Positions 32,122 to 45,800 of a DNA stretch of 64,000 nucleotides are shown here, one piece after another. Numbering within the stretch: the first letter of the stretch is position 1; each line of letters begins with the position of its first letter. The position numbers were made by a program, and so were the translations under genes. The DNA comes from Oxytricha trifallax (lineage: Eukaryota; Ciliophora; Spirotrichea; Sporadotrichida; Oxytrichidae), in the NCBI GenBank assembly GCA_000711775.1, contig ARYC01000091.1, forward strand, positions 61,402 to 125,401, in the 5' to 3' direction. Under the pieces are notes generated by a model, which was not told the DNA's origin, did not search any database, and was given only the letters and a program-made list of their open reading frames with translations.

Positions 32122-35100
32122 ATGATGGACAATAAGGTCCCTTTTAACTCAGTTTTACAATTTAAAGGCTATATAAACTATAAATCCAAATCTTCTTAGC
32201 ATCCTTTTATAGAATTCTTTATAAGAAAGTAAAAACATTTTCTTTATTTTTCATAATTTTTCTAGTATTTGATAAGTTATTTTTTCCATTTTATAAAGTA
32301 TAAAAGCGATTGAATAAATTTAAGCTATTTTCCACCATATATTAACTTTAATTTTTATTGAGAATTATATAAATTAGAATCAAATTTCAGTGGAAAATAC
32401 AAATTTTCTATAATATCAACTTCCACATATTTAGTATACTTTACAATTTCTTTGAATTAAAAATTAATTATACTTTAGCAATATTTACGAATTAAATGAG
32501 AGTGCAATAAACTTTATTTCTTAAGAAAGTTACGAAAAAGCATTAATCTTACTTTAAAAAGCTTAGACAATAAAAATTATTATATATATTAAAGTTTAAT
32601 TTTGTAAAAAAATTATCATAATGATTTAATAACATTTTTTGTTGTAAATGTTAGATCAAATATAAGCAGATTAAAACCCAAAAGATCAATTAATTTTCCT
32701 GTTAACTATTCATAATATGGCTTTATGCTATTAAAAGTAAGAAAAATATATTGTAAATTAATCAATAAATTCTTGTTTATAGACTAGGCATTTTAGAGGA
32801 ATGTGCAGTATGCTTGGAAACATGTCTGTAAACTCTTCAATAGCCCTATATTCAACTATACTTCAACAATCCTGCTGTGCCTGCACTTAGATTGAAACTA
32901 CTCAAATATAAGTGTAAAACCCATATGCAGATTTGTGTAATTAATAAACATTTCTCTATATTATTATTATTATTGTGCTCTTTTATCACAGATTCATAAA
33001 CATAAGTAAGCTGTGACTCATGCAGTTGAAGGAATCAAAATATCTCATTTCTTAGTCAAGGACATGATTGAAATGGCATAAATTTACAATAACGAATTGC
33101 TTTAAAGAAGACCTCTTGATGAAATCAGCATTTAATAAATGAATTAATTTATAAATAATTTTCTTACATTACCATTAAGTTTCGATTATAAACAATCCGA
33201 AATTTTCTTTATTAGAAAAGACAAGTGTGAAGTTACTTCCAATTTTGAAAGAATTACGCCGTAGAATGGCTTATGAAGACTAAGATTAATAATCTGCAGG
33301 ATCACCTTAAAACAACAGTAGGTAGCAAACATAGTCAGAGAAAAGGAGAAAAAGTGTAGGAAGTAATCAAAATAGTAACATACCTTCTGTTAAACCGCAG
33401 TCCACTTAAAATAAAAATAGCAATAATGGATTAAATAGAAACTCATTGCTGAATAATGATCATTAACAAATGGTTTTATTAATTAAAATGAAATTACAGG
33501 GAATTATTATAATTTATGTGTAACTAATTCATTTATTAATCATTTTATTAAACAAGAAAATGAATCACCTATGGATATAGACATGAAAAATCTTTTAGGT
33601 TATTTGAATCAATCAGAGTGGATTTACAGTTTAAACATTGGAAATATCATGTAAATAGCCCCTTTAACTATGTAAGATTTTCTAAGCAGTAGTGCTTTGG
33701 AAATGGAATTATCAAGAGAATATGTCCTAGAAAAGGTAAAAAATAATTATTTCCCTGTCAGTTTTGATTTGAAATTTTACATAACTTGAAATCACTTGAA
33801 ATATCTAACTTTAAAATATAGTTTTGCTTTCTAGCTGTGTCATATTTTTGTATGGGGACAGAATTCAGATTCCTACATCAACTGCAAGAAATGTTAGGTG
33901 AATAGATTTATTCAAGAAGAGATTCAGAATATTGGCATGGTAAGGCTGTAGAAATAGCTATCAGCTTTTTACCAAGTGAAAGCCCATTAGTTTCACACAT
34001 ATTAATGAGTTATGAGAAACATCACTCTCCAAGCAACTAAAGCATTGTAAGTTACAAAACATCTTCATAAGACTTTATGAAGGTTAAGAGGATTTTCAAT
34101 TAATCTTTAACTTATAAATTAATGACAAATTTTAGCCTGAGGATGAGCATCAAGATATATAAGTAAAGGTAGTGAGATAAGTTAGAGGTATTGATTCAAA
34201 CAAGTTACAGCCCATAATTAGGCATCATAATGACAAAGATTTCAAAGTGGCCTACATTGATATTGAACCAATGAATTACCAAGACATATTCTAAACACTG
34301 CTAATTATATGTGTATAGTTAAGTAATCTTTTTATTAATTGATTGTTTCGGCCATTTAACAACTAAATGATGCGATAGTTCTCTTAAATCAAGCAAATTT
34401 TCCATCAGACCAATACTCACCTATCCTCTGGTGAAAATATCAACGATTCTTAACTTCTAGAATTGTACAACCAAGTAAATTCATCCAGTTTGCAAGCGCA
34501 CCCAGAAACCCAGTAAAACGTAGTAGTAAATACCTCTAAATTAAAGCCACAATAATCAAAGCAGAATTAAAACCAAAAGCAACTTGTAGATATGATTTAA
34601 TAACAGCAACAGGACTCAGATGGAGAAGACGTTGAAGATCTAAGGAACAACTAGTAAATGCTTTTGATGCAGTAGTTGTAACAATAAAATTTTTAAAGCA
34701 ACTCATAAGATGATGATGAAGATAACTCTTAAGAGGGGAATGACAGTGATGATATTACAGTTTAAAATACTGGCTAAAATATAGAGGAAGTTCATGACTA
34801 AGATAGCTTGATTAAAATCAGGCCAAATTCACACATGAATTAAAGAAAATAATCTAAAAGTCAGAATAAATACTATGCCGAAACTGATTAGAAGCAAGAT
34901 GTCATATAAGATGCCTCCTAAGGTGTTAAAAATCTTCGCAAACTAAAGAAAACTTCCATTCAGCAGAATAATCAGTATTTTCCATATAAAATTTGTTAAA
35001 ACTCAGATTAATGACAATGTATTATATGAATTAAGCAATAAATGAGTTTGATAGATTAAGATTAATACGCTCATTCTTAGCAATTCCTAGAAAATGACAG

Positions 35101-35834
35101 CTCACACAATTTGATCATAGACCGCAGCTCCTAAATATATTATATAAAAATTTTAATTTAGTTCCTCTTAAAACCTAGATGAAAGACCAAGAGCGAAAAG
35201 TTCCTTGGAGTAAAACTCAGCAACTAGACTCCGCACAAAAATAGTCGGCGCATAGAAACTCCAGCAAACAAACATAAATGTGCAAGTCAATAATAACAAT
35301 AATCAACTGATGATGCAGCAACTTAGAGGAAACTCTTCTAGTGCAATGGCTAGACTTCATGCTACTGCCCAAAACAATAATGGGCTTTAAATGACATAGC
35401 AACAGTAATACAGCAATAATGTTCTTATGTAGTAATAACAACAAATGTAGACTATCTCTTAGAATCCCAGTAGTGTGCTCAGAAATATAACTTCAGTTAG
35501 CAGTGGCATTGATGAGAATATTTAAGGCAAGAATTAAATACTAAAGACTATAATTTAACTATTTTAATAGGACTATCCAATTATTTTATGTTATAAATCC
35601 AACCTAGACAGTCAAATAGTGAATAACGATGATATTGTGGATTTAGACCAATAAAACAGCAATAAAGCCAGAATTATGAGAGCCTAAATGTTGCAAGGCG
35701 GCAGTGGAAACCCCAAGAGAAGATTCAAAAATGGATAGCAACAGCAAATGAATGGGTAAAACATCAATTAAGATCTAAGCAGTATAACTATTGAAGCTTA
35801 AAAATTCTTAATATTTAATATATTCTTATTATGA
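32122..35834 (+). CDS. TPR-repeat protein with Gln/Asn-rich C-terminal half (germline gene with IESs and introns)
   Basis: The N-terminal region has tetratricopeptide-like helices: SYEKALILLQKAQTI and HNMALCYQKLGILEECAVCL, followed by a conserved-looking globular part (GTEFRFLHQLQEMLGEQI, SRRDSEYWHGKAVEIA). Then comes a long low-complexity Gln/Asn/Ser/Asp-rich tail ending at TGA 35832-35834. Four likely introns: 32737-32782, 32937-32991, 33736-33821, 34047-34135. Three IESs were resolved by phase-matched pointers. Two junctions (about 33140-33215 and 34315-34350) were not resolved. The start at 32122 (MMDNKVPFNSVLQ) is tentative; clear coding begins at about 32480. TPR domains mediate protein-protein contacts; the cellular role is unknown. 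Confidence 0.75.
33465..33550 (+). other. IES, 86 bp, pointer AACAA
   Basis: The copies at 33465-33469 and 33551-33555 are phase-matched. Excision joins LLNNDHQ to QENESPMDIDM in the TPR-protein gene. Confidence 0.7.
35005..35058 (+). other. IES, 54 bp, pointer AGATTAA
   Basis: The copies at 35005-35011 and 35059-35065 are phase-matched. Excision removes an in-frame TGA and joins QNSDQ to YAHSQQFLE. Confidence 0.8.
35129..35162 (+). other. IES, 34 bp, pointer TCCT
   Basis: The copies at 35129-35132 and 35163-35166 are phase-matched. Excision joins LIIDRSS to SQNLDERPR, avoiding a TGA. Confidence 0.75.
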
Positions 35835-36826
35835 TAGGTATTTTTTTCTAAATTCAGAATTCTTAAAATTGTAATAAATATGATGAAAATTATTTTTGAC
35901 AATTTATTTTGAAAGAGGTGTTATTAATGAAATGCTTCATACTAATTATAAATATGGCATATTAATTGTGTAATTAAAATTTTTTCCATTTTAATTTTTA
36001 ATTGAAATTAATTTAGCCGCTGACTAAGTAATAATAAAGTAAGCCAGACATTAAATGCCTAATTCATATATTATTTCTTAAAACATACAAACTAATTTTT
36101 AATTATTCCCGAATAAGAAATGATTTAAGGCTATTATTCATATTTAATTATTAAAGCTTCAGTAAATAATATTTGTAGATTATTTATATTAATTATTGGA
36201 AAGATTCATTTCGAAAGAATTTTTAATTTTGTTATAATAAAAGTTTTAAATTGATTTTAATTTAAAATTTGAATTAAAAATAACACAAATCTAAAATTAA
36301 ATTAATCTTTGTTATTTAACAATTAATTTAAGCAATGTTTTTCAGAGTTTTTAACTTAATTTAATATCATTAATTAAAAATGAATTTGGCAAAATTAATT
36401 ATATTCAAATCATATATTAAGTTTCAAAAAAATGTAAAATAATTATAGAATACAGATCAAATAAGACTCAAATAAGCAATATCAATAGTCTCAATCACTT
36501 ACCAATTTTTAATCAGAAAGACCTCCTATCAAATATCTCAACTCTAAATTATTATAATTAAAAATGCTTGTATACCCTGCTTTTAATGTTAATTTTTTTA
36601 AAATTAATTTTAAAACTCCCTCGAACAAAACTAAAGCTTAAACGCATTCTAAAAATACAAAAACTAAAATAGCACTTTTTAATCATAAGCTGTGTCAACT
36701 TCATCAATTAAAGACTAAAATCTAAAATATAATTCATTCTTGATAAGTTAATAGACTTAAAACAATCAAAATCACTTGTAAACTATTAATCCACACTTGC
36801 TTAAATTCTCATAATAAAAGTCTATA
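35835..36826. other. AT-rich intergenic spacer
   Basis: About 1 kb between the TPR gene stop and the ATG of the ankyrin gene. No coding segment, repeat or RNA gene recognised. Confidence 0.55.
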
Positions 36827-39800
36827 ATGAAGAGTTAAGATCAACAGAATAATTTACTACTTTTGGATAATTAATAGCAAGCTCATTCATCAGAAATCAT
36901 AAATAGGCAGTAGGAGACGGTACTTAATCAAAATAAGAATATGGAGTTAAATAATGTAAAATAACTATAAAGAGCAAGAAATTAAACAGCAGGATAATTC
37001 AATCAGAGAGTAAATTCTTATAAAAATCAATCTTCTCAAATAGTCTCTCTTCAAAATTCAGATATTCAAAATTTAATATTGAATTATAGACAAAAGTAGT
37101 AGCATTTGGGCATTCATCATAGTTAAAAGAATTCTTTAGATTTTATGCTTAAACAACAATATTAGAGATAAAGGATTTTATTTACAAACTGTAATTATGT
37201 CAATCTATGAATAATAATTAATGAGAAATTTGATTCATTAAATGCACATAAATCTTTTAATTTTCTATATTTTATTATTTTCTTTCTTTAAAAAGTTATA
37301 TCAAAAGAAATCAAATTAATTGAAACTTTCTTTGCAATCGAATTTCTTTTTTATATTGCTATTTAGGAATAGTATTATAAGCTTTAAAAATAAAAAAGCT
37401 AATTTAATTTATTTTTTATTTCAAAGTTTTAATCATTAGACCAATAACAGTTTTGGAATAATAATTAACATAACCCTTAATCTTAGCAAGATTAACAAAT
37501 GAGATAGTCATTTAATATTTAATCACTTAGTAGCTTACCATCTCAATTGTTTTATTAACATTCAATCACTCAAGGCTATCCAAATCTGAGATCGAGTTCT
37601 TCACAATAAACTTTGAATACGAGACTTAACTCACAATTTTTCAAGCCTTCATCAAACAAAATACTTAAAAATAATTCAAACTCATATCTACCTATTAAAA
37701 TAAATCCTCTTGAGAACTTATAGTCAAGTTACAATTATCAATCAACTTAAAACCTTAGGTCCTCTTCCTCTATGATAAAAACCAAAAACCCTTTTGAAAT
37801 TGATACAAATAGCAGAGGAATTGCAAGTTCACAAACTTAATCAAGAATGAGCAAGCGTTTGAAATAAACAACTTAAAATTATAATAAAGGATTAACTTTA
37901 ACCTCTAAAAAGTAACTATAAACTAATATAAATATCAATAAAAAGCTCTTAAAATCACAATCTCAAAGAGAAGAGGATGAATAAGTTAACATGAAATTTT
38001 ACAATACCGAATATTAAGTTAAAATATAGAAAGAAAAGAGCGACCAAAGCCTGACTGATTCAGTATAGAAGTAAATTTCTGATAATATTGAGAGAAATAA
38101 TAGACAGAGACTCTCACCAAGCAGATAGCAGTTATAGAACGAATAGTTAAATTCAGATGATTTAAGATTCTCAACATTTGAAAGGCTACTTTAATAATCC
38201 AAAAATGATAATATTAAATAGGGAGGTGGAGAAGTGAGGAAGTCACTCAAGGTAAATAGAACTAAGATTCATTTTAATTAAAATTAAATTGATTTCATTG
38301 TACTTTAAGAAAATTATAAAAATAAAGTAAGATTAAATTAGAAGTAGAAGATTTAGCTAGATTGACAGATGAATAAGGGTGCGAGAAATTATAGTAATCT
38401 GGAAATTTATAAATTAGCAATCGTAGCTTAGTTAAGAAAGGCAGGACGGAACTTAGAATTAGTAATGATACTCACACAGCATTTTCTCATTCAATTTAAC
38501 TATTTTTTAAAAATTTCAAAAAATTATTAAACTTATAGTATTTATAAAATCTCCCATGAATATTACTAAATCTCAATCTCCTGCAGCTAACAGTAAATTT
38601 CCCAGACACTCCAATTCATCACTCTCAGATAACAACAATAACAATGGAAATAATCGTTATTTCCTGAGAAGAGCCTCAAATATAAATATAAATAACTTAC
38701 AAAGAAATAGGCAAGCAAATAAAATGACTAAAATCATCAAGGATCATTATAATAGAGATCACTCTGAAGCTTCAGATTTGAATATGATATTTATAGGGGT
38801 TAATAAATTTACGATTTATATTACATTATAGCATAGACTCGTTTGAAACTGGCACTGATAGTGTAGCTTCGAAGCAAAAATCAGAGTTCAAGCATAAGAT
38901 TCGAGTCACTAATTGTTATACATTTATAAATTATGATTGTGAATAATTTGAGTCACTAATTTAGGTTCAAATGTAACAGAGTAATTAGACAACTTCTTAT
39001 TTGATTCAGTGTTCAGGAACGACGTCCAGAAAATAAAAGACTACATAAATGGTTTCCCAACGTAGTTTGAGAAATTAAAGAAACTTAATTCTAGAGATAA
39101 ATAAAAGCGCACACCTCTGTTTTATGCACTTTATCACAATAACTACGAAATGATCAATTATTTGCTAAACTAAGGTGCAGATACTCTTTATGAGGATGAA
39201 ACAGGAAAGACTTATAAAAATTTAGAGACTTATATAATCAAGTTTATTCATAAGATTCATTACATTTTAGTTAAAATTTAACAATTGACTGCTCTACACT
39301 ATGCATGTATAATTGGAGTTTCTAAGCCAATTTTGAAGTTATTGCTAGATTTCAACAATAAATTAGATTTTACCAATTCACATACTGAGGAAGCTTACAA
39401 TTAATATGAAAATAGGTTGCCTAGTAAAATTCAATTATTTATTTAGTTCCTTATAAGCGTAATTTATTATTTCATAGTAATTTTGATTGATTAGTAAATA
39501 TGATGTACCACCGAAGAGATAGAGACAAAGAGGTTCGATTATTCCATCGTTAGGTCTGCCAACTTTGAACTTAGAAAACATAAAAACTGGCCAGAGACAT
39601 GTTATGAAATATGCTATTAAAAAGTTTTATTTAGAGATTTATTATAGCATCATGCAGCCAAATACATCCCTCTTGCCTAAGAAGGGTAGGTAACTAGACC
39701 CTCTAAAGGTTGACTTGCTTTCAAACAAGAAATTACAAATTAAAGATGATGCCTATGATCCAAATAAACTAGGACTTAAGCACATCCAAGAAGATCTAAA

Positions 39801-42800
39801 CAGCGACTAAAGTTTTATGAATTTTTTCGTATAAATAATTATTTTTTAATAAGTTCTAGTTAGTACAGTTCAAGACTCTAATCAGTTGCTGTTGCTCACT
39901 CAAAGCCAAATTAACTACTACAAAGAAGGAAAACAATCAGAATGTAGTAGAATACTCAATTTATGAGCGGACATCTCTTGAAATAAAATAATCTCAATCC
40001 TGGCGCAAATCAAGCACCTGATGATCATATATCTATGTTCACTATTTTATATTAATTAAGATAGTAAGATATATATGATGACCACTTGATAAAAGAAGAC
40101 GAGGAGAGAAAGATTAAGAAGTTGAAGTAATATCAAAGTCAAGCTAAGAAATTTGTAAACTTGACAGATAACAAGGGGAAAACAGCTCTACACTTTGCAT
40201 GCTTCAAAGGGCATATTTAGCTAGTTTAAACTTTGATTAAGTATAATGCCATTCCGTTAATACAAGAATAATATTAGCTTAACTTATTTCATTTATGTGT
40301 TTTTGTTCAAATATTTTTATTATTTTGACAATAATCAGAGATCATAAGGGCAGGGTAAGCTAAATTCAAATGTGTTTAATGATTTCTATAGAAACCAATA
40401 GAATTGACAGATGAAATAGAATTGAAAGACTTAATGTCTAAAGAGGAGACTATGTTTGAAGAGAAATTCTCAGCAAACTCTTCGAATTTAAGAAAGAGTT
40501 TAGTACTTGATGATTTTGAGAAACTTAGAGCAATCACTAATAGTCATCATTATATGATTTATAATTATCATCTGGGAGTCAAATCAAACGAAAAAAATGT
40601 GAAAGGCAAATTAATGAGTAAGACTGAGGAGATCAAAGAATCTATGAATGAAAGTGACTTAAATTCAACAATTGTCATGCAGAAACTAGAATAGAAAGAT
40701 ACTAAGAAATCTTTCAATCAGCGCATGAGTAGACGAATGCAATTCAATAAACTCAATAAATTTTAAATTTCCACTAACCTTTAAATAATGCAAATTCGTT
40801 TTTTATTCAATAAGAAGGAACTTGCTTCAATGAGTGATAAGTAGCTATCTAAGTTTTGTATAGGCATTTACAAGGACAATGCTCTAACTTATAAAATACG
40901 CTTTGAAGATAAGGAAAACTTCCAATATCTTTTGTAGAGATAAATATCAGTGCTTAATATTGATTAAAATGGGAACAACGTGATTCATTATGCCATATAA
41001 TTGGAGAAACTAGAGTTCTTGAGTTATTTAATTGAAGGCAAATTCGATAGTGAAATCATGAAGATGTGTGAGACAGGTACTTAAAGCCTTAATGACTAAT
41101 TCACACATAAAGCATTTTATATATTTATATATATTTGTTCTGACCGAGACCCCCCCTCTTCCCCTCAACCGAGACCCCCCTCCCCCCCTCAAACCGAGAA
41201 TCCCCTTTTATTATAGTTTTTTTATGAATTTATTTTTTACTCAGAATAAATTTCTTGCCCTTCGGGCAGATATTACTATTAAAAATATATTTTGATAAGT
41301 TCCACTACGTCCGTCGACTTTTTTTTAGAACATACTCCCATAGGGAAATATTTATAATAAGGTTTAATTTTGACTATCATGATTAATAATATGATTTAAT
41401 TGATAGACATAAATTTGAATTCAAGATTTTTTATAACTTAAATCATTTACACTCTACTATATAGTAATAATTAATATAAAATTTTCCTATTACTTTTAAC
41501 TTCATTTAAATATAAATTTTTTTTATTATTGCTTATTTAAATGGCAAACCTAAACATAAAAAATTGTCTTTAATTTTTCAATAAACTAAGCTTAAGATAT
41601 AAGATTTTAATAGTAATTAACTAAATAAGCAATAATAAAAAAAATTTATATTTAAATGAAGTTAAAAATAATAGGAAAAATTTTTATATTAATTATTACT
41701 ATATAGTAGAGTGTAAGTGATTTAAGTTATAAAAAATCTTGAATTCAAATTTATGTCTATCAATTAAATCATATTATTAATCATGATAGTCAAAATTAAA
41801 CCTTATTATAAATATTTCCCTATGGGAGTATGTTCTACAAAAAAAGTCGACGCACGTAATAGAACTTATATTTTTAATAGTAATATCTGCCCGAAGGGCA
41901 AGAAATTTATTCTGAGCAAAAAATAAATTCATAAAAAAACTATAATAAAAGGGGATTCTCAGTTTGAGGGGGGAGGGGGGGTCTCGGTTGAGGGGGAAGG
42001 TCTTGGCTGAGGGGAGGGGGGGTCTCGGTCAGAACATATATTATATACAGCCTTTTGAAGTAAGTAAGATTTAAATATGCCATTGGAGGCATCTATTTTA
42101 ATCGATGGATATTTTTAGTTTATGCCATTTTCATTATGATAAACTATTTAAATTCAAATAAACTACTGCTTTATTAAATAATTATTTTATCTAAATAAAG
42201 CTGCAAAAGAGATATGTGAAACAATAAGGACAGGCACGTTCCAATGGATCCCAGAAGCTTTGCAAGCCTTAGAGAAAAGTAACTTCAAAGAAGGAAACAC
42301 TTGCCTGCATTTAGCAATTGACATCGGAAATCTATAAATATTTAACTACATTGTCACCATGCTCAAGGTGAGAGATCATATGCGGGGTCTTGACAAGAAT
42401 AAATTTTGGAATATGTTTAAGTTGTCTAATGAAGTGCAGGAATTTAAGAATAAAATTGAGAATACTCCGCTTTTGTTCTCTGCGAAGAGAAATCAAACTC
42501 AGATGTACATAAAAAGTTATTAAAAACATGAATTATATTTATCATATAAAATTATTAGATTTAATAAAGTAGATGTTTGAGATACTTATACAAAATGGAT
42601 GTCACATATACACATAGTGCAATAAATTTATGAATGTACTTCACTACGCGGTTTTAAATGAAAATCAAAGTTTGATTCAGTAGATACAACAAAATATTTT
42701 AATAATCTAATTTACTATAATAATTATAGTGTATGCTGATGCTGAAAGTGATAGGCTGTTGAAAGAGAAAAATTTTACTTTTAAATTATAACTTTGCTTA

Positions 42801-45800
42801 TTATAAAAAAATACGATTAATTTGATATGAATTTCCGAGATGAGACTCCATTTATGCTTGACGATAAATCTAAATACGAAAACATTTTTCATCATATTTG
42901 GGAAGCAGCTTCAATTTAATCGACAATAATGATTGAAAGACTAGATTGGTTTATTAAAACTGAAAAATATGAATGTAATCAGAAAACACTCATAGGTTAT
43001 AAATTTTAATAGAAATTCAATTTAAAAACTATATAAAATTGACTCATAGGATAAAATTCGCCTTTACATTTCGCTGTTATATACGAAAATTTAAAAGCTA
43101 TTGAGTTACTATGTAAACAAAGTATTGTTTTAAATTTAAAGGATGGATGATTAAACTTTTCTACTTAGAATACATTAAATATATATATATATCTAAAGTG
43201 ACATATCGATTCACTAAAGAAATTCTCTGGGCTAATCTCCTTGTGACTTGGCTTTCTTAATTCCAAAAAAGAAAATATCTCTTAAGATAATTGACTATCT
43301 ATAAAAGAAATCAGTGTCATCCTAGTAGTTTGGCAATCAGACTCTATCCCCTACTCCCATTATATTAAATAAAGGCTTGACAACTAATACATTTAATATC
43401 GATAACAACTCACTTACAAAGGCCAAACATTCATAGATATTGATTAACTAGAAGCATTCTCAAGCTTCTTCAGCCATGAATATCCTTGAGAATGTGAACA
43501 ATTAAAACACATTGCCAAGTGGGCTGAAAAATAACTTAAAACCTTAAATGACTATAGGAAACAGCAGCTCAAATAATAACTCATCACCTAATACTAGGAG
43601 GGCATTAAACAATAAAAATCTAAGAATCACTTTGGAAAAGGCTGCACCCCTGAAACACTTTCACTCTGAAATATTTGATTAATAGTAAAACATTCTGGTG
43701 TAAAACCTTCTAACTATGCATCCAGGCATCTTCAGTAATCCATCCCTAAGTAATATAAATATTCTCATTTTTTAATATAATTAGTAAATGAATTACTAAG
43801 CGTTTAAAAGAGGAATTCTTCGCCTATGTCCCATTCAATACTTAATTTCATATACCTTTTCCTTATTAATTAAATTAAATATATGTAACATTTAAGAATG
43901 AATATATTAATTCATCAGATGAATCAGATAGAGATACCAGCAGGATTTTAAGCAATTCCTAGCCCAGTCTTACAAAGGGTTAATCTTCCAAAACTCTCGT
44001 AGATGATGCAATTAAAAGAAACAATTCCACTTGGGACACCATATACATTGAGAAGTTTCTATCAATCTTTACTATAAATGCCCATTAAATTACAAAAAAT
44101 ACTAATAATTATTATATAATCTATGACATCTACATTGATAACAAAGATATGATTGGAATGTTTTCTGTTGAAATCTTTAACAAGTGGAGGTCTCAGCTTT
44201 TAAGGTCAGATGATACTAGGAAAGCAGAAATTAGGGATTGTTTCAAGCAATTTGATGCTAAAAAACGAGGGGTAATTAAGTGGAATGATATTAAGGAAAA
44301 TATTTAAAATGTAATTAGGATTAATGATAATTCTCATTTTAATTTAGTTTAATTGGAATAATCATCATAATATAAATAAGGAAAAGTTGCAGCTTTTAGA
44401 TTGCTTGTTTGCCATTGATAATGAAAAATCTAAATTCATAGAACATATTCTAAAAAGTATATTTAATTTATCAAGTTTTTATAATAGTCAATATTATGTA
44501 ATATTGAGAGATAAACTATTAATTTTTGTCAATAGATTTGTAATAGAAATTATAAATGTTTACTATAGCGATACCAAAATCTCAGAAGAAGTCTTTCTCA
44601 AGCTAATTTTAAGTAATAGCTTATCAAAATGAATATAACATTTTATTTTAGGAAATCATCTTATTAATTATTTTTATTAATTCAATTACTACGTTTACTT
44701 TAGTCTAAAAAAGTAAGTTCTATAAAGTATGAGGTTAAATCTAAAAAGAAACTTTTAGGTGTCTTTAACTTCTAGAAAAAGTTTACCTCCTCCGCATTTT
44801 CTTATTCGATACATACATCTATTTTTCTGTAAAATTCCATAAAGACTTATTTTGTTTCTTGTAGAACTAAAAACTCTAGCTGGAATTGAACTTAGTAAAT
44901 ATATAAATAACTATAATGCCAAAGTCTTACATAAATATAGTGAATATTCATTGTGGGGATATTTGACAATATTTACTCTATAAAAAAGTATTAATGAGTA
45001 GCTTGATCTAAAACCAGAAAAGTAGATAAACTTAGCAAAATAAAAATCCAAGTATTTAAAATATTAACTCTTTACAAATTCAAAGATATCCATCCATCAC
45101 ACAATAAAACAGCTTAACTAATCTGCAAAGTTTTCTCGTAGCTGGGGCACATATCAAGGGGCTTGCAATTTACTCTATATATAAATTGATTTTAATCTAT
45201 AAATAATTCTTACTAATTTTACAGTTAATTATTGTAAAAGCAAACGAGGAACAGCAAGATACATCAGTGGATAATTCATTTGACTTCTTAAACTAGTCAA
45301 AATTAATGAAAAAGGCTATTATCCAGTAAGTGTTAGGCAAGCCAATGTTTAAACTAAAACGAAATCAAAGCCAAGAGCATTCAATCGACACTACCCAAAA
45401 TTTAGAAGATATCTAGAAGCTTTACATCAGCAATACTAACAAAGACTATTAAAATAATAATATTTATATAAATAGTAAATGAATAAAAATGAAATTTTTT
45501 ATAAAGACTAGAGTAAATTGATGCAAAAAATTAATAGTCTGCCAATGTTGGATGTACTCCCTAAAAAGAAGAATAAATCAAGAAAAAGAATCACAATGAG
45601 ATCTTCAGTTTTATCTGTAAACAATAAGTATTCACTAAACATCTAAAATTAGCATTTTCTAATGTACGATTTTATTATTTTGTGATTAAAGCCAACAGCA
45701 GTAATAATCAACAAACACAACCATTATAAATTAGGAATTACCTTAATAATTAAGACAGAATTAGATAAGTGGTTTGTATATTAACAATGTGTAGAGAAAT

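Noticed and set aside
40404-40694. A 96-aa ORF starting at TTG 40404 as a separate gene
   Set aside because: It is an internal part of the ankyrin gene; the frame is continuous with the exon beginning at 40392 after a 37-bp GT-AG intron.
41068-41295. A Pro-rich 75-aa ORF
   Set aside because: It starts in ankyrin coding sequence and runs into the C-rich tip of foldback FB6, which lies in an IES.
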